From contig NZ_PPSM01000005.1 in the NCBI RefSeq assembly GCF_002916655.1, positions 25,804 through 89,803 on the forward strand: a stretch of 64,000 nt of DNA. The letters run 5' to 3'. Origin of the DNA: Novosphingobium sp. HII-3 (GTDB lineage: Bacteria; Pseudomonadota; Alphaproteobacteria; Sphingomonadales; Sphingomonadaceae). A program made the position numbers and the translations under genes. Under the pieces are notes generated by a model. The model made no database searches. It was not told the DNA's origin and was given only the letters and a program-made list of their open reading frames with translations. Of this stretch, positions 8,896-18,086 are shown piece after piece. Position 1 is the first letter of the stretch, and each line of letters starts with the position of its first letter.

Positions 8896-9528
8896 GTGAC
8901 CACAGAGCCGTCCTCCCGAATCCCTCCTGATGCAGCTGCGGCAAACAAGTCGCCGAGGACGGAGCGCGGTCGGCGGACATTGCGCAAGCTGCTGGACGCG
9001 GCGGCCGTCGAATTCGGGGAGCGCGGGTTTCACGAGGCGTCCATCACCGGCATCACCCGGCGCGCGGGCACTGCGCTGGGCAGCTTCTACACCTACTTCA
9101 ATTCAAAGGACGAGATCTTCCGGGCGCTCGTCGATGATCTGTCAGGCAAGGTGCGCGAAGCGGCGCGAAGCGCCCGCAGCCGGGATCTTCCCGCACTGGA
9201 AACGGAGCGGGCGTCGCTCGTAGGCTTCCTGCGGTTTGCGGCGGAGCACAAGGAAATCTACCGCATCATCGACGAGTGCGAATTCGTCGATCCCGCAAGC
9301 TTCCGCCAGCATTACCAGTCCACCGCGACGCGAATCCACGAGCGCCTTGCAGACGGCATTGTAAAGGGCGATCTTCGCGAGGATCTGGGAGAAGCGCACG
9401 CATGGGCCATCATGGGCATGAACGTGTTCCTCGGTCTGCGTTACGCGGTCTGGGATGACGAGCCGCCGGAACACATCGCTGAACTGGCCAATTCAATCCT
9501 GCGCGAGGGGATAGTCAAACGTCCCTAA
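8896..9528 (+). CDS. TetR/AcrR family transcriptional regulator
   Basis: A 210-residue regulator. The N-terminal DNA-binding domain is clear: 'RRTLRKLLDAAAVEFGERGFHEASITGITRRAG', then 'TALGSFYTYFNSKDEIFRALV', the recognition helix and following helix of the TetR family. The C-terminal part (about 90-210) is a helical ligand-binding domain with a large aromatic and hydrophobic content. The frame is open far upstream through the receptor gene. I take the GTG at 8896, which gives a normal TetR length, although no strong ribosome site is visible. It is divergent from the TonB receptor and probably controls it through the 8841-8860 palindrome. Confidence 0.85.
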   Translation: MTTEPSSRIPPDAAAANKSPRTERGRRTLRKLLDAAAVEFGERGFHEASITGITRRAGTALGSFYTYFNSKDEIFRALVDDLSGKVREAARSARSRDLPALETERASLVGFLRFAAEHKEIYRIIDECEFVDPASFRQHYQSTATRIHERLADGIVKGDLREDLGEAHAWAIMGMNVFLGLRYAVWDDEPPEHIAELANSILREGIVKRP

Positions 9529-9623
9529 GCGAAAAATCGGGCACGATCCTCCGGCCCGACGCTTTACGTGATACTAACGAGTGGCTGCCAGGAATAACGG
9601 TGCCATTGTCTGGGTTGTAGAAG

Positions 9624-10271
9624 TTGAACGCGCGCCTTTTCCTCGCCTCCGGGTTCATCGCAGCGGGTACCATCGCCGCCGTGCTCTTTGCCTCCGCGTC
9701 CTCGGGCTCATCCGAACAGGCTCCGCCTTTCGCGCCGTCCGCGCCCCGTCAGCAGGCCGCCCCCGCGCCCCAGTTCGCCCCTGCACCCGCGCCCACCGAA
9801 GAAGAGCCCTTCGTCATAAGGCGTGTCCTGCCCATCAAGGGTCCGATCCGGTACGGAGAGTGGCACTGGAACGATGCGGACGCGCCGGACGGTCCGATCG
9901 TGCTCACCGTGGATCTGGACGCGCGGGTGATCTCGGTCTTTCGCGGCGGGTATGAAATTGGTGCGGCTGCCGTCCTCCTCGGAACCGATGAGAAGCCGAC
10001 ACCGCTGGGCGTCTTTCCCATCACTGAGAAGGACCGCGACCACGTGTCGAACATCTATACCGGTGCGCCCATGCCCTTCATGCAACGCCTGACCAACGAC
10101 GGGATCAGCCTGCACGGCTCCGACGTGGCGCTCGGTTATGCCAGCCATGGCTGCGTGGGTATGCCCAACGCCTTCGCCGCCAAGGTGTTCGACACGACGA
10201 AGCTGGGCGACAAGGTTTACATCACACGCGGCAAGCGGATTACCGTGGGCGACAATCTCCTCGGCGGATAA
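9624..10271 (+). CDS. L,D-transpeptidase (YkuD domain)
   Basis: A 215-residue secreted or membrane-anchored peptidoglycan enzyme. A hydrophobic N-terminal segment (residues 4-24) and a Pro/Ala-rich linker (34-60) precede a YkuD catalytic domain (about 85-215). This contains His154 in 'ISLHGS' and the signature 'ASHGCVGMP' with catalytic Cys167. The family forms 3-3 crosslinks or attaches proteins to peptidoglycan. The start is TTG at 9624, because an in-frame TAG lies two codons upstream and no ATG precedes the signal segment. The gene converges with tilS, 6 bases apart. Confidence 0.87.
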   Translation: MNARLFLASGFIAAGTIAAVLFASASSGSSEQAPPFAPSAPRQQAAPAPQFAPAPAPTEEEPFVIRRVLPIKGPIRYGEWHWNDADAPDGPIVLTVDLDARVISVFRGGYEIGAAAVLLGTDEKPTPLGVFPITEKDRDHVSNIYTGAPMPFMQRLTNDGISLHGSDVALGYASHGCVGMPNAFAAKVFDTTKLGDKVYITRGKRITVGDNLLGG

Positions 10272-10277
10272 GCTGCC

Positions 10278-11264
10278 TCAGCCCTGCCTTCTCGGAGCCC
10301 GGGCCGGAGCACGAGAGAAGCTCCACCCGCCGGCGTTCGGCCGAGCCACCAGGTTGCCGATGGACGCGGGCCGCCCGCTCGACAGACCGTCCACCAGCCG
10401 GGCGATGGCTCCGCCCCGCGCTTCGGCACTATCCAGTTCGGCAACGATCCGGGCGACCACGCGAATCACGACGGCACGCGGCGCCTGAGGGCGGTACCTC
10501 AGGCCCATGGGCTCCGGCTTCACGCACGAGCGCCACTCCAGCGCCGCCATCCACTCGAGCGCGGCGTCCGCTTCGGCGATATGCGCAGCGCTCCGCGCGA
10601 GGGCATCCACGTCCAGCCACTCCGACTGCGCCAGCGCCTTGCGGATGCGCACGCGATCGAAGCGATCGTTGGCGTTGCTGGGATCGTCCGCCGCGACAAG
10701 GCCTGCTGCCGTGACAACTTCGGCCAGTTCCGCCCGACGCCAGTCCAACACCGGACGAAGAAGAAGCAGGCGAGCCCCCGGTACGGTGCCCCGCGCCCGC
10801 GCACCCGCCAGTCCTGCCACGCCGCTCGCCCGGTTAAGGCGCATGAGCAGGGTTTCGGCCTGATCGTCCGCGTGGTGCGCGGTCGCCAGTGCGCACAGGC
10901 CGCGCCGCGAAGCCCAGTCCGCCATTGCGGCGTAGCGCACGGCGCGCGCTTCGGCCTGGACGTTCCCGGGCGCCACTTCGACCCGCAGTGTTTCGTGAGC
11001 GATGCCTCGTTCACCGCAGACCGCCGCCACCTCAGCCGCTTCCGCCGCGCTCTCCGGCCGCAGCGCATGGTCCACCGTCGCCACTTCCACGCGGCCCGGC
11101 ACGACCGCGTGCGCAAGCAGCAGGAGCGCCAGACTGTCAGGGCCGCCGGAGACCGCCAGGCCCAGCTTCGCCCCTTCCTCCGCTCCCTCGGGCCAGACTG
11201 ACGAAAGGCTGAGCCGGAAGCGGTCTGCCGCGGCGCCTAGCCCGTCAGTTGCAGGTGAGTCCAT
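10278..11264 (-). CDS. tilS: tRNA(Ile)-lysidine synthetase
   Basis: A 328-residue N-type ATP pyrophosphatase that converts the wobble C of the CAU-anticodon tRNA-Ile to lysidine. The PP-loop motif 'VSGGPDSLAL' and the downstream 'TAHHADDQAETLLMRL' motif are diagnostic. The protein lacks the long C-terminal extension of E. coli TilS, as is common in alphaproteobacteria. The ATG at 11264 overlaps the end of the upstream cpoB by 20 bases, so the two are translated as a pair. A longer start at 11336 would run further into cpoB and is less likely. Confidence 0.93.
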   Translation of the reverse strand: MDSPATDGLGAAADRFRLSLSSVWPEGAEEGAKLGLAVSGGPDSLALLLLAHAVVPGRVEVATVDHALRPESAAEAAEVAAVCGERGIAHETLRVEVAPGNVQAEARAVRYAAMADWASRRGLCALATAHHADDQAETLLMRLNRASGVAGLAGARARGTVPGARLLLLRPVLDWRRAELAEVVTAAGLVAADDPSNANDRFDRVRIRKALAQSEWLDVDALARSAAHIAEADAALEWMAALEWRSCVKPEPMGLRYRPQAPRAVVIRVVARIVAELDSAEARGGAIARLVDGLSSGRPASIGNLVARPNAGGWSFSRAPARAPRRQG

Positions 11265-12198
11265 TGCGCGTGGTGTTGTAGGTCGATGCCAGGCGCCCAG
11301 CGGCTTCGGCGGGATAAGTCTCGCTGAATTCGGCAAGGGCGATGCAGGCGCGCTTCGTATCCTTGAGCTGCTTCATCGACACGGCGAGGTAGAGCAGGCT
11401 ATCGGGAGCGCGGTCCCCGCGCTTGTCGGCCTGGAAGTTCTGCAGGAACCATTTCGCCGCCTCTCCCGCGTTGCCATCGTCCAGATAGGCGCGACCCAGC
11501 AGGTTGCGGCCGAAGCTGGCACGTGCGTGCTTGGGGTACTTCTCCAGGAACAGCTTCAGCTGCTGCTGCGCTTCCGGGTAGAACTTCGCTTCCCATAGCC
11601 GAAAGCCGTAGCTGTACTCATCATCGCCCGCGTCGGCGGTCTGCGGCTTCACGATCGCCTTCACGGCCTCGATCCGCGAGTTCGACGGCGCGGCGGGGCG
11701 CGGCGTTGCCACCGGAGCCAGCGGCTGCGGCGTGGTCGCCACCGGCAGCGTCGTCGGAGCGCCGACGGGTGCGGGTGCCGGGGCACCGATTACCTCCGCA
11801 GGGGCAGGATTAGCCGCCACCAGCTTCGCTTCAAGCTGGCTGATGCGGTTGGTGTTCTGCTCCACCTGCGCGGTAAGGCGGGCCATCTGGGCTTCCACCG
11901 CTTCCATGCGCGTCAGCACGTCGGTAAGCGGCGTAGTGGACGGCGAACCGACCGAAGGCGTCGGAGTGGGAGCGGTGCTGATCTGCGGCTCGAAATACTT
12001 CCCGTCGGCACCGGGGAATACCTTGCGCTGCAGGGCGCGCACTTCCGCTTCGACCTTGTTGAGCCGAGCGCTGGTGTTGGCATCCTGGGCAAGCGCGGGG
12101 CCCGCACCGACAGTTGCCAGGACCACCATCGCCGTGCAGGCAAGCCATCGGGCCTCACGTCCAGCACGCCAGCCTACTGCAGCAAGAGAACGTATCAT
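11245..12198 (-). CDS. cpoB: Cell division coordinator CpoB / tol-pal system protein YbgF
   Basis: A 317-residue periplasmic protein. A signal peptide ends at 'GPALAQ' (about residue 37). A short coiled-coil follows ('RLNKVEAEVRALQRKV', and later 'MEAVEAQMARLTAQVEQNTNRI'), then a Pro/Ala-rich linker. A C-terminal TPR domain begins at 'YSYGFRLWEAKFYPEAQQQL' and includes 'GRAYLDDGNAGEAAKWF'. This is the domain order of CpoB, which links Tol-Pal constriction to PBP1B in E. coli. I start at the ATG at 12198, giving a normal signal peptide. The tol-pal genes are not in the window; the gene is paired with tilS. Confidence 0.88.
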   Translation of the reverse strand: MIRSLAAVGWRAGREARWLACTAMVVLATVGAGPALAQDANTSARLNKVEAEVRALQRKVFPGADGKYFEPQISTAPTPTPSVGSPSTTPLTDVLTRMEAVEAQMARLTAQVEQNTNRISQLEAKLVAANPAPAEVIGAPAPAPVGAPTTLPVATTPQPLAPVATPRPAAPSNSRIEAVKAIVKPQTADAGDDEYSYGFRLWEAKFYPEAQQQLKLFLEKYPKHARASFGRNLLGRAYLDDGNAGEAAKWFLQNFQADKRGDRAPDSLLYLAVSMKQLKDTKRACIALAEFSETYPAEAAGRLASTYNTTRNGLTCN

Positions 12199-12345
12199 CG
12201 CCAAATCAACTCCCAACCAACCCACAAGTGATCGCCTGCCGTATATCGGCGCGATCTGCACAATGGATTAACCAATCGCCCTGCCGGTGTTGCCCAAGTC
12301 AGACAGGCCTGTCGAGGAGGGCGGACCTCGAAAATCGTGGAAAGC

Positions 12346-13302
12346 CTACTGCACCGATGCGGGCAGAAGGGACTCCGGCGTCGGCGCCTCTGCAGGCTGG
12401 TGCGCCGGGTTCCGCCGACGAACAGGCCGCTCGGCGACGGCGACGGGGACGGCCGGGGCGGCCGCCACAGGACCGGGTGATGCCGCCGGCGTAGCGCCCT
12501 GCGACGGGACGGCAGCCGGATTGCCGCGTGCCAGCAGATCGGCTGCGGCAAGCGACACGCCGGATACGACACGCGGTTCGGTCGCAAGCGGGGGAATGGC
12601 CTTGCCCCCAACGGTGATCTGCAGCGCGTCCGGACGCCCGGTGCGCAGTTCAAGGCCCGCCACTTCGCCCGGTGCGGCCCAGCTTTCGCCCTTGGCGAGC
12701 TCCTTCTGCAGCACCTGGGCACCGTTCGCGTCAGTGACCTTCACCCACACCCGATCGCCCGTCGCCGTGAGCACCACCGGTCCCGTCGATGCCGCAGCCT
12801 GTGGCGAGGGCACAGCCCGTGCCGCTGAGCGGTTGGCAGGCGTAGCGGTCTTTTCGGCCACAAGCTCGGGCAGTTCACCTTCGGGCGAAAGGTAATTGCT
12901 CCAGAACACCAGCAGCACGACCACAACGGCGACAACCCCCAGCGCCGCACCCCAGGCAACGCGGCGGGTCGGCACACGGGCCGGGTCGCCGGGTTCGAAG
13001 CTCGGCGGCGTTTGGGGGCGGTCCGGCGTATCCTGATCGAGCTGTTCGCGGACCTTTGCCGCAATCTGGCGCTCGTCCAGCCCCACGGCGCGGGCATAGG
13101 CGCGCGCAAAGCCGACCGCGTACGTGCGGGCCGCGAGGTCTCCCAGGCGATCGTCTTCCAGCGCGGCCAGATGACGCTCCGCGATCTTGGTGTGCGTTGC
13201 GATGTCGGAACGCGTCTTGCCGGCAGCCTCACGGGCCGCACGAAGCTGCTTTCCTACGCTTTGTGGCCCACGAGCAAGACCTTGGGTTTCGACGTTTTCC
13301 AT
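12346..13302 (-). CDS. RodZ-like helix-turn-helix membrane protein
   Basis: A 318-residue protein with the RodZ layout. An N-terminal helix-turn-helix (about residues 14-80, 'LRAAREAAGKTRSDIATHTKI ') precedes a single transmembrane helix ('AALGVVAVVVVLLVFW', about 125-145). A periplasmic beta domain (DUF4115) has 'VWVKVTDANGAQVLQKELAKGE', and the tail is Pro/Ala-rich. RodZ anchors MreB filaments and helps set rod shape. Whether this copy does so here is inferred from architecture. A GGAG site lies just before the ATG at 13302. It is between cpoB and ptsP on the same strand. Confidence 0.82.
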   Translation of the reverse strand: MENVETQGLARGPQSVGKQLRAAREAAGKTRSDIATHTKIAERHLAALEDDRLGDLAARTYAVGFARAYARAVGLDERQIAAKVREQLDQDTPDRPQTPPSFEPGDPARVPTRRVAWGAALGVVAVVVVLLVFWSNYLSPEGELPELVAEKTATPANRSAARAVPSPQAAASTGPVVLTATGDRVWVKVTDANGAQVLQKELAKGESWAAPGEVAGLELRTGRPDALQITVGGKAIPPLATEPRVVSGVSLAAADLLARGNPAAVPSQGATPAASPGPVAAAPAVPVAVAERPVRRRNPAHQPAEAPTPESLLPASVQ

Positions 13303-13471
13303 TCCGCTCCGTCGGGTGGTGAAGGCAACCTTTGATGGCCCTAACCAAACCGTGCAGCGCCGCAAAGTCAATGAGCGGCCGCCTTTCCGGCCAAATTAAT
13401 AGGGCAAATCCCTCAGGAGACGAAAGCAGGCGCGAACAGGGCGCGAACGGTGCCGCGCCCTGTTCCCGTTC

Positions 13472-15748
13472 TCAGTCGACCGAAATGTCCCGATCCGCCG
13501 CCCACGCGGTAATGGCGCCGCGCAGGTCCGCAGGCGGGGCCGCCAGCCAGTCGTCCATCGCGGCGCTGATCTCACTGAGATCCACTTTGCCGACGAGTTC
13601 CTTGATCGGTCCTACCGCCGCCGGGGTGATCGACAGGCGCCGCACGCCGAGACCGAGCAGGGCAAGCGCCTCAAGCCGCCGGCCGCCCATTTCCCCGCAG
13701 ACGCTGATGTCGACCGACGTCCCTTCCAGTGTCCGCACGACGCGGCGAACGAAGCGGAGGATCGCGGGACTCAGCCAGTCGTACCGCTCCGCCAGCTTCG
13801 GGTTCGATCGGTCGGCGGCGAAGAGAAACTGCGTCAGGTCGTTCGTGCCGATCGACAGGAACGCGATCTTCGGCGCCAGCAGGTCAAGCTGCTCCGCCAG
13901 CGAGGGCACCTCCAGCATCACGCCATAGCGGATCGCCTCGGGCAGAGCCTTCTTCTGCCGCCGCAGATACGCGAGCTGCTGGTCGAACACGGCCTTGGCC
14001 GCATCGAATTCCCAGGGCTCGGCGACCATAGGGAACATGACGTTGAGAGGACGGCCCGCCGCAGCTTCAAGAAGCGCGCGCGCCTGTGCCTTGAGGAGCG
14101 CATCGCGTTCCAGCGCCACGCGCAGCGCGCGCCAGCCCATGGCCGGGTTCTCCTCCCCCTCGCCATCGTCGTGGCGCAGGTAAGGCAGCGTCTTGTCCCC
14201 GCCGATGTCAACGGTACGGAAGATGACCGGACGATCCCCGGCCGCGTCCATGACGTCGCGATAAAGCCGTGTCTGCTTCTCGCGCTGGGGAAGCGTGGCG
14301 GAGACAAGGAACTGGAATTCGGTCCGGAACAGGCCGATGCCGTCGGCGCCGGTGAGGTTCAGGTTGGCCACGTCGTCCCGGAGCCCGGCGTTGATCATGA
14401 CCTTGACGCGTGTGCCGTCGCGGGTCATCGGCTGGACGTCGCGCATGCCGGCGTAGATGGCCTGACGCTCCCGGTTTCGGGCGAAGCGCGCCGCGAAGGC
14501 CTCGGAGATGCCGGTGGACGGACGCACGATCGCCGTGCCCTGATCGGCGTCGAGCAACAGGGGGTCGCCTTCGCGCACGACACCGCGCAACCCGCGCACC
14601 CGGCCGAGCACCGGAACACCCATCGCGCGTGCGACGATGACCACGTGGCTGGTGAGCGATCCTTCCTCGAGGATCACGCCCTTCAGGCGCCGCCGATCGT
14701 ATTCGAGAAGTTCGGCCGGGCCGAGATTGCGGGCGATGAGGATCGCATCGTTGCGCAGCCCCATCGTGGCGGCCGTGCCGATCTGGCCGGAGACAATCCG
14801 CAGGAGACGGTTTGCAAGATCCTCCAGATCGTGCATGCGGTCGGCCAAGAGGGGGTCGTCGATCTGGCGCATGCGCATGCGGGTGCGCTGTTGCACACGC
14901 TCTATTGCGGCTTCGGCCGTCAGCCCTGAATCGATGGCCTCGTTGATCCGGCGCGTCCACCCCTCATCGTAGGCGAACATCCGGTACGTCTCGAGCACTT
15001 CCTCATGCTCGCCCCCGACGCCGAATTCCGCCTGGTTGGCCATCCGGTCGATCTGCTCGCGCATGCGCTCGAAGGCGAGAATCACGCGCTGGCGCTCCGC
15101 CTCGGTGTCCTCTGCAACGACATGTTCGATCGTAACGCGCGGCTGGTGGTAGACAGCGACGCCGGATGCGAGCCCCTTTACAAGAGTGAGACCACGAAGC
15201 TGCTCCGGCCCGGTCTGCGCGGCGGACAGGGCGCGGGCATCCTCCTCATCGATGAGGTCGGCGTTCACGATGAGTTCGGAAAGCACCATCGCCACCGTCT
15301 GCAGCGCTTCGATCTCAACCTCTTCGTAACGGCGCGGCTCGACGTGCTGGACGCACAGGGCACCCACCGCGCGCTCGCGCCGCACGATCGGTACGCCGGC
15401 GAAGGAGTGGAACTTGTCCTCGCCCGTTTCGGGCCGGTACATGAAGTCAGGGTGCGCAGCCGCTTCGGCCAGGTTCAGCGTTTCAATGCGATCGGCAATA
15501 GTGCCGACGAGCCCTTCGCCTATGGCCATTCGCGTGACGTGGACGGCCTCCTGCGCCAGGCCGCGAGTCGCAAACAGCTCAAGCATGCCTTCGCGCAGCA
15601 GGTAGATCGAGCAGACCTCGCTGTTCAGCGATTCGCCGATCACTTCCACGACGTTGTTGAGCTTGGTTTGCGCGTTGCTGCGCGACGCCATCACCTCATG
15701 AAGGCGCGTGAGAATGGTTCGGGCTGCTTCGACGGCTCCGCTGGTCAT
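13472..15748 (-). CDS. ptsP: Phosphoenolpyruvate-protein phosphotransferase PtsP (EI-Ntr)
   Basis: A 758-residue enzyme I of the nitrogen-related PTS. An N-terminal GAF domain (about 1-160, with 'EVCSIYLLREGMLELFATRGL') is followed by the EI N-terminal domain with the phosphorylated His in 'GSLTSHVVIVARAMGVP'. The PEP-binding TIM-barrel includes 'GADGIGLFRTEFQFL', 'RTVDIGGDKTLPYL' and 'FLSIGTNDLTQFLFAADR'. It passes phosphate from PEP to NPr and then EIIA-Ntr, regulating nitrogen and carbon balance. The ATG at 15748 starts right before the GAF domain; the longer open frame upstream is Arg-rich and unlikely. Its partners ptsO and ptsN are not in the window. Confidence 0.94.
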   Translation of the reverse strand: MTSGAVEAARTILTRLHEVMASRSNAQTKLNNVVEVIGESLNSEVCSIYLLREGMLELFATRGLAQEAVHVTRMAIGEGLVGTIADRIETLNLAEAAAHPDFMYRPETGEDKFHSFAGVPIVRRERAVGALCVQHVEPRRYEEVEIEALQTVAMVLSELIVNADLIDEEDARALSAAQTGPEQLRGLTLVKGLASGVAVYHQPRVTIEHVVAEDTEAERQRVILAFERMREQIDRMANQAEFGVGGEHEEVLETYRMFAYDEGWTRRINEAIDSGLTAEAAIERVQQRTRMRMRQIDDPLLADRMHDLEDLANRLLRIVSGQIGTAATMGLRNDAILIARNLGPAELLEYDRRRLKGVILEEGSLTSHVVIVARAMGVPVLGRVRGLRGVVREGDPLLLDADQGTAIVRPSTGISEAFAARFARNRERQAIYAGMRDVQPMTRDGTRVKVMINAGLRDDVANLNLTGADGIGLFRTEFQFLVSATLPQREKQTRLYRDVMDAAGDRPVIFRTVDIGGDKTLPYLRHDDGEGEENPAMGWRALRVALERDALLKAQARALLEAAAGRPLNVMFPMVAEPWEFDAAKAVFDQQLAYLRRQKKALPEAIRYGVMLEVPSLAEQLDLLAPKIAFLSIGTNDLTQFLFAADRSNPKLAERYDWLSPAILRFVRRVVRTLEGTSVDISVCGEMGGRRLEALALLGLGVRRLSITPAAVGPIKELVGKVDLSEISAAMDDWLAAPPADLRGAITAWAADRDISVD

Positions 15749-15887
15749 CGCCGAGGCGTACCGCAAAGTCTTCGCTTTGGGAACGCAGCGGATGCCGCCG
15801 ATGCGACTTGGTTGGATTAAACTGGCGTCATGCCAGCCAACCGGCCCGATTTCTGCGGCTTTTCGATGCGAAACATCGGCGCCACGC

Positions 15888-16043
15888 TCAATATCGGGCC
15901 ATTTCTTCCTTGATCTTGAGCTTCTTCTTCTTGAGAGCCTGGATCGTCGCGGCATCAGGGATCGGGCGGCCCAACTCCTCGTGGATCTGCCGTTCGATAC
16001 CGGCATGCTTGAGCTGCAGAGTGCTGACGTGCGAATTATCCAT
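15888..16043 (-). CDS. DUF465 (YdcH-like) small protein
   Basis: A 51-residue helical, highly charged protein of the DUF465/YdcH family. It has 'LQLKHAGIERQIHEELGRP' followed by 'LKKKKLKIKEEMARY', the typical helix-loop-helix with a Lys-rich second helix. Function of the family is unknown. The ATG at 16043 has a strong AGGAGG ribosome site. It stands divergent to a second DUF465 gene at 16292, with 248 bases between. Confidence 0.8.
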   Translation of the reverse strand: MDNSHVSTLQLKHAGIERQIHEELGRPIPDAATIQALKKKKLKIKEEMARY

Positions 16044-16291
16044 TGGACGTTCCTCCTCTTGGGGGCCGGACCCTATGCGAACGGTGCCCAGAAGAGGGCT
16101 GATGACAAGCGACCTGATTGGCGACTCGCCATCGGAGATCCGGCGCGGCAAACAAGGAAACACATCCACTGCACCTTGCGAAGACCCGGAATGCTACATA
16201 TCGGTGAACCGCATCAAACCTGCGTCGGCGAGAATCGGTCGCAGCAGGCTCAACAGCGTAGCAAGTGCCTTGAACACTGGGGAATTCCGGC

Positions 16292-16489
16292 GTGACCGAA
16301 GAGGAAATGCGTAAGCGCCTGGAGATCTTGAGGGTCGAACACCGCGACCTGGACGCTGCCATCGACGCGCTCATGACCGCAGGCGGCGGCGACCAGTTGC
16401 AGATTGCCCGCCTCAAGAAGCGCAAGCTGCGTCTGAAGGACCAGATCGCGCACATCGAGGATTACCTCATCCCCGACATCATCGCCTGA
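16292..16489 (+). CDS. DUF465 (YdcH-like) small protein, second copy
   Basis: A 65-residue helical protein of the same family as its divergent neighbour. It has 'LEILRVEHRDLDAAIDAL', then 'LKKRKLRLKDQIAHIEDYL'. The start is GTG at 16292 behind a GGGGA site. It is followed by the DUF1465 gene on the same strand, an arrangement I associate with sphingomonads. The biochemical role is unknown. Confidence 0.8.
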   Translation: MTEEEMRKRLEILRVEHRDLDAAIDALMTAGGGDQLQIARLKKRKLRLKDQIAHIEDYLIPDIIA

Positions 16490-16601
16490 GCAGGCCGACC
16501 CGGAGACGGCATCGAGTCCCGCATATTACAGTGCGTATTGCGCAGGAAAGGCTGAACGGACCGCTTGCAGCGGGCCGCCGACTGCGAAATAGGGCCGTGC
16601 C

Positions 16602-17120
16602 ATGCCGTCCGCAGTGACCATCAAGCCGCGTATTGTCGAAGGGCTGCGCCGCGAGGCACTTGCCCTCTCCAGCGAGGTGGCCGTCACATTCGCACCGCTA
16701 CCGGCTCCGACCGCTCCGGCGGGGAAAGACGAACGCCGCTCGGTCATGGCACAGGAGGGATTGCGCGCGGCCACGACCCTGATCGCCGCCCTCACCTGGC
16801 TCGATGCGTACCAGGCGTTCTTCCGCCGGGAGATCGGTCGGGCGGAGCTTTCGCATCGCACCCGCCTGCCGGCTGCGGCCGCGCCAAGCCCTCAATTCCA
16901 TCGGCTCGATCCCGCCGCCCGGCGCCTCTGCGAAGCGACGCGCCAATTCCATGAGCGCCTGTCCCGCCTTGACGAGACCTGGCGCCTCACTGCGCCATGC
17001 ACCTCTGCGGCCACCGAGGCTCTGCAACGCCTGCGAGAAAGGATGAAGAGAGCACCCTCGGACCCGAGGGCGCCGTCGAACTCGACAGGCGGCACCCGAG
17101 ACCCCATATCGCCTGCATGA
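16602..17120 (+). CDS. DUF1465 family protein, RcdA-like
   Basis: A 172-residue, mostly helical cytoplasmic protein. The N-terminal 'PRIVEGLRREALALSSEVAVTF', the middle 'EGLRAATTLIAALTWLDAYQAFF' and the C-terminal 'CEATRQFHERLSRLD' match my memory of the DUF1465 pattern. That family includes RcdA, the Caulobacter adaptor that helps ClpXP degrade CtrA. Similarity is judged by eye and is moderate. The last ~30 residues are Pro/Ser/Arg-rich and may be disordered. Its stop overlaps the ATG of the metallo-hydrolase gene (ATGA), so the two are translationally coupled. Confidence 0.55.
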   Translation: MPSAVTIKPRIVEGLRREALALSSEVAVTFAPLPAPTAPAGKDERRSVMAQEGLRAATTLIAALTWLDAYQAFFRREIGRAELSHRTRLPAAAAPSPQFHRLDPAARRLCEATRQFHERLSRLDETWRLTAPCTSAATEALQRLRERMKRAPSDPRAPSNSTGGTRDPISPA

Positions 17121-18013
17121 ACGCTTCCCTCGAGATCGAGCGGCCATACGCGCGCGCCGAGCAGGTCGGCCCGCTCGTGCGCCGCGTGCTGGCCCGCAAT
17201 CCTTCGGCTTTCACCTTCACCGGCACCCAGACCTACCTGGTAGGCCCGCACGGCAAGGGCGAAATCGCGGTGATTGATCCAGGCCCCGACGAGCCGGAGC
17301 ACCTCTCGGCCCTGGTGGAGGCGATCGGCGACAGCACGGTCGTTGCGATCTGCTGCACGCACACGCACCGGGATCATTCGCCCGCCGCAGCCCCGCTGAG
17401 CGCCCTCACCGGCGCGCCCATCGTCGGCTGCGCGCCTCTTTCGCTGCGGGACGACGGCCCGCGCGCCGACGCCTCGTTCGATGACGCCTATGCGCCCGAC
17501 CGCGTGCTTGCCGATGGCGAGGCGGTGACCGGCACGGGCTGGACGCTCCGGGCTGTCGCGACACCCGGCCACACCTCGAACCACCTCTGCTTTGCCCTCG
17601 AGGAGACCGGCGCGCTCTTCACAGGCGATCATGTCATGGGATGGTCGACGAGCGTGGTGTCACCGCCAGACGGGGACATGACGGCCTACATGGCCAGCCT
17701 CGCCCGGCTGTACGAGCGCGAACAGGATCGTGTCTACTACCCCGCGCACGGGCCGGAAGTAACGAAGCCGCGCCAGCTGGTGCGCGGCATGATCGGCCAT
17801 CGCCGGCAGCGCGAAAAGCAGATCCTGCGCCAGATCGAGTCGGGCTGCCCCCGAATCGCAGACATGGTGCCCCGTATGTACAAGGGCGTAGACGAGCGGC
17901 TCTGGCCGGCGGCGGGTCGCTCCGTTCTCGCGCACCTCATCGATCTTGAAAAGCGCGGCATTACAACAAGACACGACGACACCTGGGCACTCACCCACAC
18001 AGTCGAGGCATAG
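17117..18013 (+). CDS. MBL-fold metallo-hydrolase (LACTB2-like)
   Basis: A 298-residue metallo-beta-lactamase-fold protein. The zinc motif 'CTHTHRDHS', 'ATPGHTSNHLCF', 'LFTGDHVMGWSTSVV' and 'YYPAHGPEV' give the five conserved metal-site stretches. A C-terminal winged-helix-like part begins near 'RRQREKQILRQI' and includes 'RSVLAHLIDLEKRG', as in the human LACTB2 group. Such proteins act as nucleases or thioester hydrolases; the substrate is not known here. The ATG at 17117 overlaps the stop of the DUF1465 gene by four bases. Confidence 0.88.
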   Translation: MNASLEIERPYARAEQVGPLVRRVLARNPSAFTFTGTQTYLVGPHGKGEIAVIDPGPDEPEHLSALVEAIGDSTVVAICCTHTHRDHSPAAAPLSALTGAPIVGCAPLSLRDDGPRADASFDDAYAPDRVLADGEAVTGTGWTLRAVATPGHTSNHLCFALEETGALFTGDHVMGWSTSVVSPPDGDMTAYMASLARLYEREQDRVYYPAHGPEVTKPRQLVRGMIGHRRQREKQILRQIESGCPRIADMVPRMYKGVDERLWPAAGRSVLAHLIDLEKRGITTRHDDTWALTHTVEA

Positions 18014-18086
18014 AGCACCACGAGTATTGCCTGAACCCTGCGCAGGGCGGTATTATCGACCGGCCTGAAAAGGGTGGAGGATAGTC

